Below, piece by piece: positions 1 to 13,985 of a DNA stretch of 64,000 nucleotides. Positions within the stretch are counted from its first letter, which is position 1. Each line of letters starts with the position of its first letter. The notes below the pieces were generated by a model. It was not told the DNA's origin. It ran no database searches and saw only the letters and a program-made list of their open reading frames with translations. The stretch comes from Cricetomys ansorgei (Eukaryota; Chordata; Mammalia; Rodentia; Nesomyidae). A program made the position numbers and the translations under genes. The stretch covers positions 496,001 through 560,000 of the forward strand of contig JAMJFZ010000690.1 of the NCBI GenBank assembly GCA_026225945.1. The letters are read 5' to 3'.

Positions 1-208
1 CCTTACCACATCCCCAACTTCTAAATGGGATTTAGATTTAGATCTAGGATCACTACTGTCAAAGTGATAGGTGTTGTGGAAATGAATTCTTACTTTCACA
101 AGGGCATCATTGGCTAAGTCTTAGTGACTGTAGTGGCCGTATCATAGGCATTCATGCCTTTGCATTTGAGGCTACTAATTTATCCCAAATGAGGACTTGA
201 CTATCACT

Positions 209-209
<1 letters not shown>

Positions 210-245
<36 letters not shown>
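210..245. repeat. (CAT)n microsatellite
   Basis: About twelve near-perfect CAT triplets lie directly next to a B1 element. Seen directly. Confidence 0.95.
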
Positions 246-253
246 ACAAATTT

Positions 254-398
254 GCTTTTTGAGACAGAGTCTCATTCTGTATTACAGGCAGTACTTGAAC
301 TCACTATGTAGACCAGATTGGCGTCAAACTTGTAGTGATCCTCCTGCCTCACCCTCCAGAGTTCTGGGATTACAGGCATAGTCCACAACTCCTAGTAT
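254..398 (-). repeat. B1 SINE, minus orientation
   Basis: The minus-orientation B1 order is visible: a T-rich end, then gagacagagtctc, a middle part resembling tatgtagaccagattgg, then cctcctgcctcaccctccaga and ggattacaggca. B1 is 7SL-derived and rodent-specific. This copy is old, with many substitutions. Confidence 0.85.
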
Positions 399-1032
399 AG
401 CTGTTGTTTAGATCAGTAAAAAAAAAGTTTTTGATTATAATTTAGATAATTCGACCTTGAGCTAGAGATGCCAACATAATTGTCACTGAGAGCTAGACCA
501 GGACTTCGGGTCCATTTTTCTGCCTCAGTGAAGTAAATATCTCAGAATTTTCAAGAAATTTACTTTCTTTTTCTGTCTTTTTGTCTCCTTAATATTTCAT
601 CAAAACTCATTTTCTAAACCCTGTGCTATAATTTTGGGTATTGTATTTGGCAGTTTTGGCTACTCTAATCTGATATCAGAGATCATCTATCTGAATGACA
701 CTTGAAAGACATTACTTGATCTCCTATGCCCTAGGCCTTTCCATTTAGCTCTTGTGTCACCAGAGGACATTTCTATTTCTGGACTTCTAGACTAGGTGGT
801 AAAATACTACAGGGCAGGAGCTTTGAACCACAGTGCCTTAGACCAGAAGCTTGACATATTTTCCCCAATACTTTTCAAGTGAAACTTTTTGAAGACTTTC
901 TGAGAGAATGAGTAAGTGATGCATTACTGTGTAATTCAACAAAGTTCAGTGTCAAGTGACACAATCTTCAAAACTGACCTTCTCACAATGTAGTTTCTCC
1001 TAAGCAAAAATTCTAATGTATTTTGTAAACAT
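399..1032. other. Intergenic, nothing recognised
   Basis: AT-rich unique-looking sequence. I see no splice-framed ORF, RNA gene or clear repeat. Confidence 0.6.
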
Positions 1033-1050
1033 TATCTATCTATCTATCTA

Positions 1051-1087
<37 letters not shown>
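1033..1087. repeat. (TATC)n(TA)n compound microsatellite
   Basis: A run of TATC tetramers passes into about 20 TA dinucleotides. Seen directly. The TA part is likely length-polymorphic. Confidence 0.95.
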
Positions 1088-1089
<2 letters not shown>

Positions 1090-3549
1090 GTCTAGTAGAG
1101 GAAGCTAAAGTAACATTAGGTGTTTGTCATAGATAGCACCGAAGTTGACAAAGCAGAAATTCATCAAATTCTATACTTTTCAATATGGGCAGACAATGCC
1201 CTTACTAACAGTGATCTCAGAAATATATAAGGGAAGTTCCCTTACAAACCAAGCTTTTCTGAAATGGCTACTGAAGATGCAAAGAAAGAAGACAACCAGG
1301 CAAACACAGATAGAGGAAACTTACAGCTGTGCTTTCAGATGAGCTGGAAGCTCTGAGTTCCTGGATGTGGTGACGCCTGCAGCAGGTAGACTCTGAAGGC
1401 CAATGTGCATGGCTTGCTCGTCGTGTGGCTTACATGCCTTTTGATATTCAGATTATACTGGGCTCCAAAACTATTTACCTCTTCCAAGCTATCATTTCTT
1501 TAACAGTTGGTTTAACAATCTTTAACAATCTGGGTAATCATTACAAAAAGTAGAACTAAGAATTAACTTTAATGAATCTCCATTTTCCATTCACTGATGA
1601 TTTGTGCCATGAAAATGACCTATCATTGGAAGCCTTGGAAAAGCTGAGTGTTTGGGTGAGAAAACCAAGTCATTTGTATTATACAGGCATTTGAATGATT
1701 GTGGTGCCCCCCAACACTATCTCACCCACTATCCAGTGGGCAAACCTTGACTTTGTTTCAGTTTGCTGAATCCATCTGTGATCTTTGCATTCCATGCACA
1801 AAAAATATATTGTAAAAATATGTAAATATCTAGTTCAGAAAAGTAGACTAAAGAAGAGGGAATCGGGAAAAGAAAGATAAGGGGAGAAAGTGAATGAGGG
1901 AAAAACAGAGACAAAGAACCAGAAAGGTAATAAAAAGGAAGAAAGGAGAAGTAAACTTTTTCTTCCACTTTATTCACAGGAAGCACTGTTTTGGAAGTAG
2001 AAATTATTAAAAAATACATTTAGGAAATTGCTGTGATTTATGAAGCCATGGAATTTATAAGCTAATTTAAAACATACCTTCACTGTCAAAAATTATAATA
2101 TAACACTTAGAAGACTATAGCACATATAAAAGTTCACATTCTACTATACTTGACCAAGAATAAGGCATGAGTCTCAGCTTTGGTGTTGGTGATGTGGTCT
2201 CTTTTATAACATGTAGCTAATGAGGTTGAAATGTCTGCAGGTTTCAACCTGTCTTTTTCTATTTGTAGAGAGTTGCATAATGTAACATGTAACAATAAAA
2301 ATATGAATGTTTGTACATGGGAATTGTGAAGATCCCCTCTGTGTTGTCTTTAAATATGTGTCATTTTAGGTTGGGAATACATGGGCCACTGATTACCTCC
2401 TTACAAGGTCTCTGTAATTCACTCTTTCTGAAGATAGATAGTGAACTATCAACTTTTAGTAACAATCCAGGATCTGCATAGGTTAGAGCCTTGTCTCTTC
2501 TTGTTGCAGAGGCTGCTACTCACCAACAAGTCCCTGCCAGGGATTGTGACTGAATAGATGATAACAATTAGATTTGGATTTACTTCTTTCAAAACAAGCC
2601 AATATTGTCATTAACTGGCTAATTGGAACACATAAAATATATTCTAGGAAGTCTCCACCTCAATGATGGAGATGGGACTCAAGCAGTATTGTCCCCTTCT
2701 TGATACCTTGCAGCGACCATGACACTTGGGATCTAAGTTTTCATCCCAGCACAGGAATTACTCCAGCCTCCAAATCAATAGTGCTGAGCTAGAGCTACCT
2801 GTTTATATCTTCAGCTCTAAAGAGTAGGTTAGAACTCAGGCATGGGGAAAATTCAAATAGCTTTTAAGATGTGAATCTGTGACAATATAGTATTTTTCTC
2901 TTAGGCTCATTCTACTTCCAAGGAGAAAACATTACAAGCTAATTTCTTTGTTGCAAGTTCTTTCATCACCCCTAAAAGTGTAGTAAGCCTTAACCACCTA
3001 GTTCTTCATTGAATTTCATTCACATTTTATGTGGCTTCCCTGTTTATGCATACTAATACAAGCACCTCCCCCCCCATTATTTCAATATCTTCTCATTTCA
3101 GCAGGCACATTTCAGACTTTTGGAACAAAAAAAAAATCTGAGCTCCCTACAGAAGCAAGCTGCCATGTTGCAAGCTGCCTGTGGAGAAGTACACTTGGCT
3201 GGGTGGCCAGCTGCCAGGGAGAAACCAGAGCTCTTCTCTGACAACCTGTCAGGAGCCAAATGCTGCCAACAACCTCAGGGAGCTGGAAAGAGGACCCTGT
3301 GCTCCAGATGACATGACCTCTCTGCCAACACCAATTGCAGCCTTGCAGAAGGACCCAGTTAAGCTGTGCTAGGAGACAGAAATGTGCTTTGTTTTAACCT
3401 CTATCTTTGTGGTGATGTTGTTAGACAATAATAGATAAGGAATATAGTGTCAGTGGTGGGTTTTGGCTGAGACTGTGGGGCATGAGCCATAAACAGCCAA
3501 GAAGGGGTCTTGCTGTCCCTGTGTCTAAGCCCTAAGTATACGATCAGTC

Positions 3550-3551
<2 letters not shown>
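1088..3551. other. Intergenic, nothing recognised
   Basis: Only short chance ORFs are present, the longest under 100 codons and without flanking splice signals or family resemblance. A purine-rich stretch lies at about 1850-1950. No gene is supported. Confidence 0.6.

Positions 3552-3599
<48 letters not shown>
3552..3599. repeat. (ATT)n microsatellite
   Basis: About fifteen ATT triplets followed by a T-run. Seen directly. Confidence 0.95.
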
Positions 3600-6500
3600 T
3601 CTTTTTTTTTTGAGAAGCCTGGGAAAGATGTGTCTTATTTGTCCACCACCTTTTTGTGTGTACTCACTGGACTCTAAATTCAAAGGAGAGACTACTTCTT
3701 CTGTAAATTTCTTTCGTGTTTGCCCCCACTTCTCATTCTTAAGATCCAGTGACCCAAATCAAAACGTGCCCAGATTCATTTGAGTTACCTCAAGCATATT
3801 GTTCTCATAACCCAGTAAGCAGTAAGCTTTATACATACAGTTTCATTCAAACACAGACACGAAATGGAAGTGAAAGAATGAATGGTCTAGCAGAAGAAAT
3901 GTCATTAACTTTTAGAATCATATTGTGATGGTACTAGAAGGGACATTAGCAATTATAGGCCTAAAATACTCATCGCTCACACGAGGGAAAAGGATTGAAA
4001 GGGTACACAGGGAGTTAAACAGCGGTACAGAATTCTTCTAGTGCCTGGTCTTTCACACAGTTTGATCTTCAAATTCTGGGAAGAGACATCTTCAATCACT
4101 GATATTCCGTGACCCAAGAATTTTCCCAAGCATGATGGCTACTTCTTAAACGAATCCTGCCCTCTTTCCAAAAATAAAAATAGTTTACATATTTAGACTT
4201 TCAAGACTCTGCTGCTAAAATCTGAGCAAGCTCTTGTTAGATGAAAGTCACGGCTGCTGTCTTTACCAGGAGAATTAACTCAGGTAAGGATCCCGTCTAA
4301 AAACATATTTAAAGTGTGTTCAAAATGGCCGATGCTTAAAAGGAGAGTAACACAGGACAAGCACCACCTCTTCTTGAGCTGCTTTGAGCTCCTCCTTTGG
4401 ACTCAGGGCTTTGCTTGTCATCCTGCTGTACCTAAAACTAGCATCCAGCACTTTTTACCTCCAAGAAAATTTGGGTGCTCTGAGCTTGGACAGCGTTTCA
4501 AGTTCTGTAATGGGAGTCATTACACACTTTTAAAACTTGAATAGCCCCATTGCCTCCTGGTTGGCTGCTTAAAAATACAAAGGGTTGGCAAAGTTTAAGT
4601 GAATTGCTCACATTTGAGGTTTTTAAGTATAATTTTTAGACTTATGAAAGATAAAATAAGGTGCAAAACCTCTTTCATGAAAGCCTGCATCTGCTCTATA
4701 GAAAGATATTGTTTTCATGTGTGAAAATTCAACTACATGGTTAAGGGGGAAATCAGAGTATAATCCAAAAGTAAAAAAGATCACATGTTTCCCCAAATTT
4801 CATCTCTCATTCTGTCTCCTCCAGTTCAGTCTGGTGTAAGATACACACTGCAGACCTTCATCTCACTGCAACTGTGGCACCAAGTAGAACATTTGCTTTG
4901 AATCATGGAAACTTGATTTTCATTCATTGGAAGTCCCGTGTAAGCACGAACTTATGTGGGAGTTCAGAGTGAGCTAGTGATGCCCTTAGCCCACCCCCTA
5001 GAGAATCTGATTGGTTTGGGCTTTGGGTTTATAGTGAATTGCTTTCACCTGCCTAGAGTTCTCTGACTGCTGCTCAGTTACTCTGCCTTCCAGTAATAGG
5101 AGAGCACTGAAGCTAGCTAATGGGGCGCCTGAGTTGTGACATCATGGAGGCCTCTGTCCGCTTGATGTTTCCACTGCTAAAAGATCTTGGTCTCACTGCT
5201 GAATTTACTCTTTCCGCCCTCTCTGAGAGAATGTGAAATATCTAATGATCAGAAGGATTTGAAATAACAAACATGAGCTGATAAAATCCAGCTAACAGTT
5301 TTATAATAATTTCTAAGTGTACATCTAAGGCTATCCTCAAAATATTATGGATTGTGAAGAGCGTCTCTCCATCTCTGTAAAGTGCTGAGTTCTGAGAGAC
5401 AGTTCTTGGAAGACTTTCTCTTAGAAACAAGAAAAGGGATGCTATTAAGTTATATCTAATAGTTCAAAACAGAATGTTTATCCCTTGCCTCCCATGTCTA
5501 AGGATACAAAGTTCTGTTAGTTCAGTATTTTTTGTAGTATTTATTAAACATAAGTATATGTAAAATAATGTTTGTGCCAAATATAACTTTAAGTTAGTCT
5601 TAAATAGTTTCCTTTTTGCATTGCTAAGTCAATTTCAGAGAATTGAAGTCTATCACCATTATTTTCCTCCTCACAGGCTCCCACTCCAAACCCACTACAG
5701 TGCCCAAGATTTTTTTAACCTCAGCACTACTAATATTTTAGGATCACATAATGCTTTGCCACGGGAGCATCCTGTGAACCACAGAATATTCATCAGTATC
5801 CTTGTCTTTTACCCACAAGATGCCATAAGCATCTTCCCAAACAGGAAACCTCACACTGTCATCACATATTGCCAAATGTCCATAGGGATCCAAATCATGC
5901 CATTAAAAACCACACCCTCCACTGTCCTGTCTAAGAATAAGTACAAGTACATGTTCTATTTACTTTAATATCACCAGCACCAAGCACATACCTGACACAG
6001 CCAGTGAGAGGACACTATTTTCATTCATCTTAAGTTTCTTCTTCTGTTAAGCAAGGTTAGGTTTGGTAATTCCTAGGAAGAGTTCCTGTAGTACAACTTA
6101 TTCTAGATTCTTCTATCACTGTATCATCTTTAGTTATCAAGAGAAATGTATGATGCTTTCATAATTTTGAAAACAATCTATACTCTAGTTTATCTATATA
6201 ATCAAACAGACTTATAGCATCTCGAATTGTTCATTGATACACTTGCTTTTGTAGTAAATGTAGATGAATTCAATCGTAAAGAAGTTAAACCTTATCTCTC
6301 ATAAGAAAATAAATTAATTTGTGTAATAATTATTTTTAAAAGAACCACTATTCTATCAAATCTAATTCTAGATTTTGCTTAGTGTACTTTCTAACCATCT
6401 ATCTATGAATAAATATTGTTTCCCTTTGCTTTTTTGAAGTTCAAATAAACCTAATTGTTAAGAAAAATCCTTACAATTGACGTCATGTCCTTTCAATGTC

Positions 6501-7972
6501 ATACTGTAACATTATCCAACCAGCCCACCCAAGGAGGATTGCATTCTTTAGGAGAACATAATTTGATTTGACTTACTATGTACTATTGACCAAGACCCAG
6601 ACATGGGAAAGTTACAGGTTAACTTGCATACTTTCGCTAAGTAAAGATGAAAATTATTTCTGCTGGCTAGCGAAGATAACCCCAAAGGTTAGAGTTTGAT
6701 TGCCCTGTGGGACGTAATCAGTTTAAAATCTAACTTGCAAATGCATTCCAGCATTCTTCTGTTGACTAACTATATTCATAAATCTCTCTTTTCCAAATGC
6801 TCTGTGAAGCAGCTTTACCATCCTGCTAGTTCTTTCTTTGGTCAACATTTTCATGCATACTTATTTTACAAGATTTTCTTCAATGTACAATTGGGCTACA
6901 GTTTCATAAGTTGAATACACTGTAAATCTGCAATACATGTAATACACCCAATCTACCTAACCTCTCACTTTAGCACCAGGAAATATGTACTCTAATAGAT
7001 GGACTCTTTGTCCTTCAGATTTGCAAACATCACCAGACAACAAAAGTCCACAAATCTCTTGCCCAGAAAAAGAGCAAAAATCCAACATTTGAACTCTGGT
7101 TTACAGAATACTTGTGCTTTAGCACCATTGCGATGTGGGTAAAGGCCAGAAATAGTAATAGATATTCTAAAGTGTCCTTTTATGTCTCATGGTAAATCAG
7201 AACTCGAGCCATGAAAAGCCTGGGATCATTTGCATTTGTATGAGAGTCATATACGAGGAAAATTGTATGTGGATGCACACATATCTGAACTTTAAAAATA
7301 TAGTCATCCTACATATATGAATCCCCTATTTATCTTTGTTACACTATGTTTATGTGGTTCATTTATGTTATTGGATATAAGTATACTCATCAGTTTTTAA
7401 TAAGGCAATCTCTATCATCAAATATTTTTATTGTTAAAAATATATTGTTTTTATTCATATAAATATTTCCTAGTGTGGCAAGTTCAAGAAACTCTCAAGA
7501 GTTTCTATCTAGGGGTGAAATTTTTGAGCCATATAGCACATGCATCCTTAAGTTTTTGAGATAGTGTACTCTTAACTTTCACAAGAAAATGATCAAAATT
7601 TACAGTCCCATCAATGCTCCACTTCTTTGATAATATCGCTATTTTAATATTTTAAATTATTTAGATATAGTTTAAATTATTTATGTATATTTTAAATTAA
7701 AATGTTAATTTCCCAGCCAAATTTTATTTGGTGATTATAAGGCTATATTAATAATTTTTCATTAAATTTATGGATATTTAAGCATTATTTCTCCCAATAA
7801 TTTTCTGAACCTCTTTTATGTTTGAGACTACATTTATCTATATGGTAGACTATTTAATATTGTACTATGGATCAAAGGAGTTGTTGTTTTTTCATACTTT
7901 TTCTCTTTGCTTTAGTTTGAATGATTTTATTTTTATGCTTTTATGTTCTCTGATATGTTTATCTTCAGTACC

Positions 7973-7974
<2 letters not shown>
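3600..7974. other. Intergenic, nothing recognised
   Basis: AT-rich sequence with scattered chance ORFs of at most 115 codons (for example 5621-5968), none with domain features. There is no obvious young SINE here. Conserved non-coding elements cannot be excluded without alignment. Confidence 0.55.
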
Positions 7975-8007
<33 letters not shown>

Positions 8008-8110
8008 TTTTTGTGTATGTGTGTGTGAGAAAGAGAGCAGGAGAGAAAGAAAGAGAGAGACAGAGACAGAGAGAGAGAGAGACAGAGACAGAGAACAGAG
8101 AAGTGGAAAG
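7975..8110. repeat. (CTGT)n(CTAT)n and (GA)n microsatellites
   Basis: Four CTGT and about five CTAT tetramers are followed, after a short GT-rich link, by an imperfect GAGA/GACAGA tract. All frames crossing it are low-complexity and not coding. Confidence 0.9.
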
Positions 8111-8360
8111 AATGCACTCTGTCATTTGCTGTCTAGTCCACTGAGGCAAGATCTTTTCCTGAACCTCGGGTTTGCATTTTCTCAGCAAGTAGAAGCCAGA
8201 GTGTCTCAGCAATCTTCCTGTTACTGCCTCCCCCCCAGAAGTGGGGTTATAGGTATGAATGGGACATGCAACTTGTTACATGGGTGCTGAGATCTGAACC
8301 CCTGCTATCATGATTGCACAACATGTGCACTCAACTGCTGAGGTATCTCTCTAACCCCTA
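8111..8360 (-). repeat. tRNA-derived SINE (B3/B4-like), minus
   Basis: The right end reads ctgctgaggtatctctctaac followed by cccc, the reverse complement of the ggggttagagagat tRNA-like head of B2/B3/B4 SINEs. The body is diverged and the exact subfamily is uncertain. The (GA)n tract next to it may be the expanded tail. Confidence 0.55.
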
Positions 8361-8414
8361 GTGGCGAATCACTAAGCCCTTCAAAATGAATTTTTAAACA
8401 TGTAGTTTTTGTTT

Positions 8415-8755
8415 GCTATGGTGGTTTGAAATGAGAAATTTCCCCCACAAGTATAGACATTTGAATACTTAATCCCCAGTTAATGATTCTGTTTGGAGGG
8501 TACATCACTGGGGAAGGGCTTTGAGAGTTTAAAGCCTCATTCCACTTCTAGTTCACTCTCTGCTTTGTGCTTGTGGTTGAGATGCGATCTCTCAGCTTTC
8601 TACTCCCTCCACCATATCTGCTGCTTGCTGCCACGTCCTCTACCATGTTGGACTCTTATGCCTCTGGAACCACAAGAACAAATTAACTCTTCCTTCTATA
8701 AGTTGCCTTGGCCATGATGTTTTATCACAGCAACATAAAAGTAACTAAATATTCC
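8415..8755 (+). mobile_element. MaLR-like LTR repeat, plus
   Basis: It starts with atggtttgaaatgag and ends with tgttttatcacagcaacata...agtaactaaa. The same layout recurs at 37417-37752 and, inverted, at 58325-58725. The ends resemble ERVL-MaLR LTRs (tatggtttg at the start, tatagcaacacaa...actaagaca at the end). The family assignment is from memory of the consensus, so the exact name is withheld. Confidence 0.6.
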
Positions 8756-10993
8756 TGTGGAAATTCTGTTCAATATTGTCTTCCACAGGGAGCCCTTGTA
8801 TCCTGCTTATTACATTATTTTTATTATTTACACTGAGTATTCTTCAGAATATGGATCACATTTAGATGCTCTAGACATTTTTATCTATTTTTTTAAAATT
8901 AGAGATGCTAGACCTTGTGAATTTTACAAATACTTTTTTTGCCTAGATTTTGTTGTCTTCTTTCAAAAGAATGTTGGTTATTTATTCAGAAGCAGTTTCT
9001 CAAGGATGCAATCAACTTAGAGGCTTGTTTTCAACTTTTGTCATGGTGAGTTTAGAGTAACTTTTTCCTAAGCCTAATTTATATCAGTTAGTAGAAAGAG
9101 ACCTTTTGTGGGTCTATACTGAGAACATAAATTTAGAAATATCTCTCCACTGTTTTTGATGAGCCTAGTCTCCTGTGAACTCTGATATTGTTTGGCTTAC
9201 AGCTGTGCCATAGGAGTTCTGTTCAGTTTTGTGGAATTTCCCCTTCTATGCAAGCAGTTTAATTTTCCTCTGAAGCCTCAAGGAAGAATCCCAAAGCTCT
9301 CTCATTGTATGGCTCCCTCCTCTCCGCTGCTCCTCTCTGAGAGTTCCAGCTGGTTTGTCATCTTGAACTTTGATCCTTGTCTCTTTAAATTATAGAAACT
9401 AAAGCCTTTTTCTTGATTTTCCCCAAATCCTGTGGCATTCCAGAAGTGCCTCTACTGTGAAAGCCAGGGGGAAATCACAGAACTCACCCTTGTTTATTTC
9501 TTTTGTTTTGAGGGCTTTCTACTTTTCATAAAAATAGTTGTTCTTATCTTTTTTGCCCAGTCTCACGTTGCTTAAGGTAAGAAGTAAAGTTGACACTAGT
9601 TGTGTTGGCATGAGACTTGAAACAGAAGTCTACAATGTCTTTTGATAAGAAATGAAGTCACACTTATTCATCTTTGTCATCATTTGTACTTTTATTTCTT
9701 ATTTAAGAAATCCTAATCTAATACAGCCTAAACTTTGTATCTCATGTTTGAAAAAAATTTTTTTTGTATTTCCTATTCATATAAAGAAGAAAGTGTGACC
9801 AAATGATTTCTGGAGAGTGCACCCATTCTGTATTGATCTATAAGAAGCACTTTCAGTCTGTTTTTTGTACCTCCATCTCTTCAAGGTGTATCAAAAGAAC
9901 TCTGGAGTCTTTTTCTGTGAAACTGGGGTCCTGTCTACCTCTTCTTGGTTTTATTATCTGCACTTGTATTACAGTAGATGGATTGTTTCAGCTAAACCAA
10001 AAGATGGTCATGAGGACATCTGGAGCAAGAAACCAATGTCTACGATCTGAGAACTCTGGAGGAGAAACTGAAAGCTTGGCTATCACACTTAGTGCATGAA
10101 CTCATTAAGGACCTTTCATCAGAAGTAAAGCAGTACAGACAGGGCCTGGGAGAGCCCGTCCCTGTGCTTGTGAAACAAAAGGACAGATAACTTCTTGCTG
10201 AAAGCAAGGGAAATAGAAAAATTAGCCTCCATCACCACCCACCTCTCTTTAACACAGTGCCTGTAAATCCTGAGACCACACTATCAGGGCGAATACTCAC
10301 TAATGAGCTGGTTATTTGTCTCTATATGTCTAAGTATGTCCTAGGGATGTGGCCAGGGTGCCTAGTAAGAGAGGACCCCAGAAGACTGAAGGCTTCATGT
10401 TGAGCTATTATTCATTGCCCTCCCCCACACGCTAATTTACCAAAGGTCTTAGCTTTTGTTGATGCTAGAGCTGATTGTACTTTAGTCCATGAGATTCTGG
10501 ACTGCTTTTCCTGACCTATGGCAAACGCAGATGGCTACAGAAGCCACACAACCAAAGCCAAACTAGTGACAGTGATTTGGAGTAGTACCTCTTCGGCCTC
10601 CCAGTCATATACAGTGAATATGTCTCCTGTGGTTGAAAGTATGCTAAAGGTGGACATTCTTTGAGGCTGGCAACCCTCTATCAGGAAGTTCATACTTCAA
10701 ATGAGGACTGTCAAGCTGGTGGTAAGGGCACACTCACACTACCCTTGCAAGGGCTACCAACCCTACAAGGGTGGTCCATACATACTAATATCATTTGCCT
10801 AATTGTCTTGCTTATATTACATGATTAACATATAGCCCTGGAATACCCCTGTGTGGCTTATGAAGGAGGCAGAAAGCACTGAGAATGACTGTGGATACAT
10901 CAAGTATGTACATGTACAAGAGCCTCGTTCATTTGTACCGAAACGGAGACTAAGTAATCTTCTAACAATGAAATTACAAGAAGTCCTGGTACA

Positions 10994-10998
<5 letters not shown>
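8756..10998. other. Intergenic, nothing recognised
   Basis: Chance ORFs only. The frame at 9803-10099 (98 codons) shows no motif, signal peptide or membrane segment that I can defend. Confidence 0.55.

Positions 10999-11052
<54 letters not shown>
10999..11052. repeat. (TC)n microsatellite
   Basis: About 27 uninterrupted TC dinucleotides. Translation gives a Ser/Leu run that is not meaningful. Confidence 0.95.
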
Positions 11053-11055
<3 letters not shown>

Positions 11056-11384
11056 AGAGATGTTTAGTATACTGTTAGTTTCAGTAGGGGCCACAAAGTC
11101 ACCTAGGAGGTGGCAACAGTACAAATGTTTACCTATGTCATTTACACATAAACAGAGATTGGCTAAAGCAGCCAGTGAACTGGATTAACTGTCATATGGC
11201 TAGTAGCCATAAATAAACCCTCCCTACTCCCCTTCTCCAAGTATAGAGTGGATTAGGAGGTGGTCCTTTGTCTCCTGTGGAGCTTTTTCCTGTGGAAAGT
11301 TCCTTAATGTGTAGCCTGAGAGCTCAAACAACCTGCAAAGCCTGAAAGCCTGACTAAGAAGATAAAGAAAAGAACAGTATCATC

Positions 11385-11572
11385 ATTTGTTTGTTTGTTT
11401 GTTTGTTTGTTGGGTGGGTGAATGGATGCACACATGTCATGGCATGCATATGGTGATCAGAGGACAACTTGTGGAAATCAGTTCTTTCCTTCCGCAGGGT
11501 GAGTCTGAGGATGAAACTCAGGTCATAAGGCTTGGCAGCAGGTGCCTTTAACAACTGAGCCATCTTGCTCTC
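11385..11572 (-). repeat. B3-type SINE, minus, with (TTTG)n tail
   Basis: A (TTTG)n tail (11388-11412) is followed by tggtgatcagaggacaactt, a B3 body motif, and ends in caactgagccatcttgctc, the reverse-complemented tRNA-like head. Confidence 0.75.
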
Positions 11573-12660
11573 CCAATTTTAGGTACTTTTAAGCTCCTGC
11601 GCTCTGTAGGTTCTCAGACCCTCTACTCACTAGGAAGAGCTCATTAATAGACATTTTCATGTCAATGAGTGTTGTAGACTTTATGTTATTAATAATTTCT
11701 AATGACATTCAATTAAGCTTTGTAATTATTTTCAGAAATCTACATGGACACGATTCTTAAACACTTTCAAATGATGATACTGTTCTTTTCTTTTATCTTC
11801 TGCTTGTTAGTAGGAAAAAGAAAAGTTTTTGTGGGTTTACCTTGTATTCAGTAATTGTAAAAACTTATCTGCAAATGACCTGAACTTTTCTGTGGAGATA
11901 ATCATATTATCTGTGAATAATACAAGTATTTTTTTCCTTTCTAATAAAGTATCTTCAAATACAATGATGAATAGAACTACAGACAGTAAGAATTTCTTTA
12001 CTTACATGTGATTTTTGAAGGAGCACATTTAATATGTTGCCATTAAGTACAAAATTTGCTCTAATTCTCTTGTAAATGTTCCTTATAAAATTTAGGGATG
12101 ATTTTTATTCTTTGTTTGCCAAGACTGTTATCATGAATATACTGGATTTTATTACGTGCTTTTTATGCATCATCTATGGACATGATTATATGATAGTTCA
12201 CCCTCAACCACTTAACTAGCATTAATTGACTTTTGTCTTATCAGTAACATTCCTGAACATTCATTTCTAGGCCAATCATGTATTAATTTTGGAAACAGAA
12301 ATGAGACTTGAAAAACAACTTTCCCCAAAGTGTTTAGCATATCCAATACATGGTTATAACTGTCAGTAAGCAGATTAACAGAAAAGCATTTGAGATCTTA
12401 TATATTCTCATGAAGAATTATGTTTAATATTTGTCTCAGGCACTATAAAGGACAATTTGCAGCAACTTGTGACATTTCAGAAACACCAAAACTATAGAGT
12501 CAATGAAGCAATCAGTGGCTGCCAAGGACTGGCAGAAATTTCGGGGGTAGGGAAACTTCCCTGTCTAGTACTATGATGGTAGATGTGTGCTATTATATAT
12601 TTTTCCAAACCCATAGAAAAGAATATGGACTTTGACTCACAAAGATGTATCCATGTAGAT
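11573..12660. other. Intergenic, nothing recognised
   Basis: AT-rich, with resemblance to decayed LINE sequence but no anchor that I can name. Confidence 0.5.
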
Positions 12661-12888
12661 CAGTGGTTCTCCACCTTCCTAATGCTGTAACCCTTTAATA
12701 CAGTTTCTCATGTTGTGGTGACCCCCCAACCATAAAATTATTTTCATTGCTACTTCATACCTGTAATTTTGCTACTGTTATGAATCATAATGTAAATATC
12801 TGATATGCAGATGGTCTTATGAGATCCCTGGGGAAGGGTTATTTGACCCCAAAGGGGTCAAGTCCCACAGGTTTAGAACTGCTGATAG
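12661..12888 (+). mobile_element. URR1 hAT-Charlie DNA transposon
   Basis: The left terminus cagtggttctccaccttcct and the right terminus aggtttagaactgctg are the imperfect inverted repeats of the non-autonomous hAT element URR1. The interior also matches what I know of the family (ataaaattatttt, gctactgttatgaatc, aatatctgatatgcag, ccaaaggggtca). It has no coding capacity. At about 228 bp it is close to full length. Confidence 0.88.
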
Positions 12889-13245
12889 CCAGTGAACATT
12901 CTGACATGGATGGGTTGGGGCTTATGACCCCTGACCTCTTGCTGAGGAGCTATTGTCAGTTGATGGCTGTTAGGGAAGTGAAAGTCAGTTCCTGGTCCCC
13001 AGAGGTGTTAGGTTTGTTATGATCCAGTGGATGGCTTCACACACATGCATATTTAGTTAGTGCTGATTTTGGACTCAGTGTACAGACACACTCATGAGTA
13101 TGAACATGAAGTTGGGAGGGATAAGGGAGGAGCCAGAGTAGGGGATGAATATGATTAAAACATACTGTATTGTATATTTGTATGAAATTCTCATAGAATA
13201 AAATTTTAAAATGAAATAAAAGTTTGAGAGTACAAAATAAGTAAA
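12889..13245 (+). mobile_element. LINE-1 3' UTR fragment, plus
   Basis: The order 'ctattgtcagttgatggctg', 'cccagaggtg', 'catgcatattt', 'aagttgggaggga' and a terminal A-rich stretch recurs in four other places in the window (around 18.1, 35.3, 60.1 and 61.7 kb). This is the 3' UTR of old rodent L1 copies. No ORF2 part remains here. Confidence 0.65.
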
Positions 13246-13985
13246 AAAAAATCTGATGGAAATATAAACAAAATAAGATAGAGAGTAATTAGGAAAATGC
13301 CCTACACCAACCTCTAGCCTCCACATACATGCACATACACATGCATACATGCACACATATCACACACACACTAAAAAGAAATAAAAAGTTGTCTTTAAAG
13401 TTTTAAGCATCCTTTAAGCATCTGAAGGATGATGCTTCAGAAAGGATGACTCTGCCTTACAAGCAGTCATCCTATCAATGAAAACCTTGGATTGCTGATT
13501 CAAAAACTCAAATTTTTCTTGGAACTGACATACCCACTTCTTCCCTCTATCCTTCATCTGCTGCCTCTCATTTCTCTTTCCCTTCCTGCAAGTCAGTCTA
13601 AACACCAATCTAGATATGTCTTATATTTTTCTAATAGTCATCTGCCATGTATGTAAAATAATACTGTCATACAGGAAAAGTTTGGTAAATAAATTATATG
13701 TAAAAATAAATACTCAGTCTAATTCCAAGCAAAATGGGTCATCAATTGACGGATTGATTGATATTACTTGATTGATTTTCACTGCTGTTGTTGGAAGCTC
13801 TAGATGACAATATTTAGATGCATATAAATATCTTGAACCAAGTCTAGTTCCATATGTCAATATTTGATTATCTGTATCTCAGTACCAAGATATCTGTAGA
13901 CCTAAACAAAGAACAAAAGTTCCAGCCACCATTCCAGCATGTGCACTGAGAGGATTTCTTTCTTTTTCTCTTTCTGCCTTTCTTT
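13246..13985. other. Intergenic with a CA-rich patch
   Basis: A CA/CATA-rich stretch lies at 13320-13372, possibly the tail of the adjacent L1. The remainder is not recognised. Confidence 0.5.

Noticed and set aside
9803..10099. 98-codon frame as a small gene
   Set aside because: No motif, codon pattern or flanking exon signal supports it.
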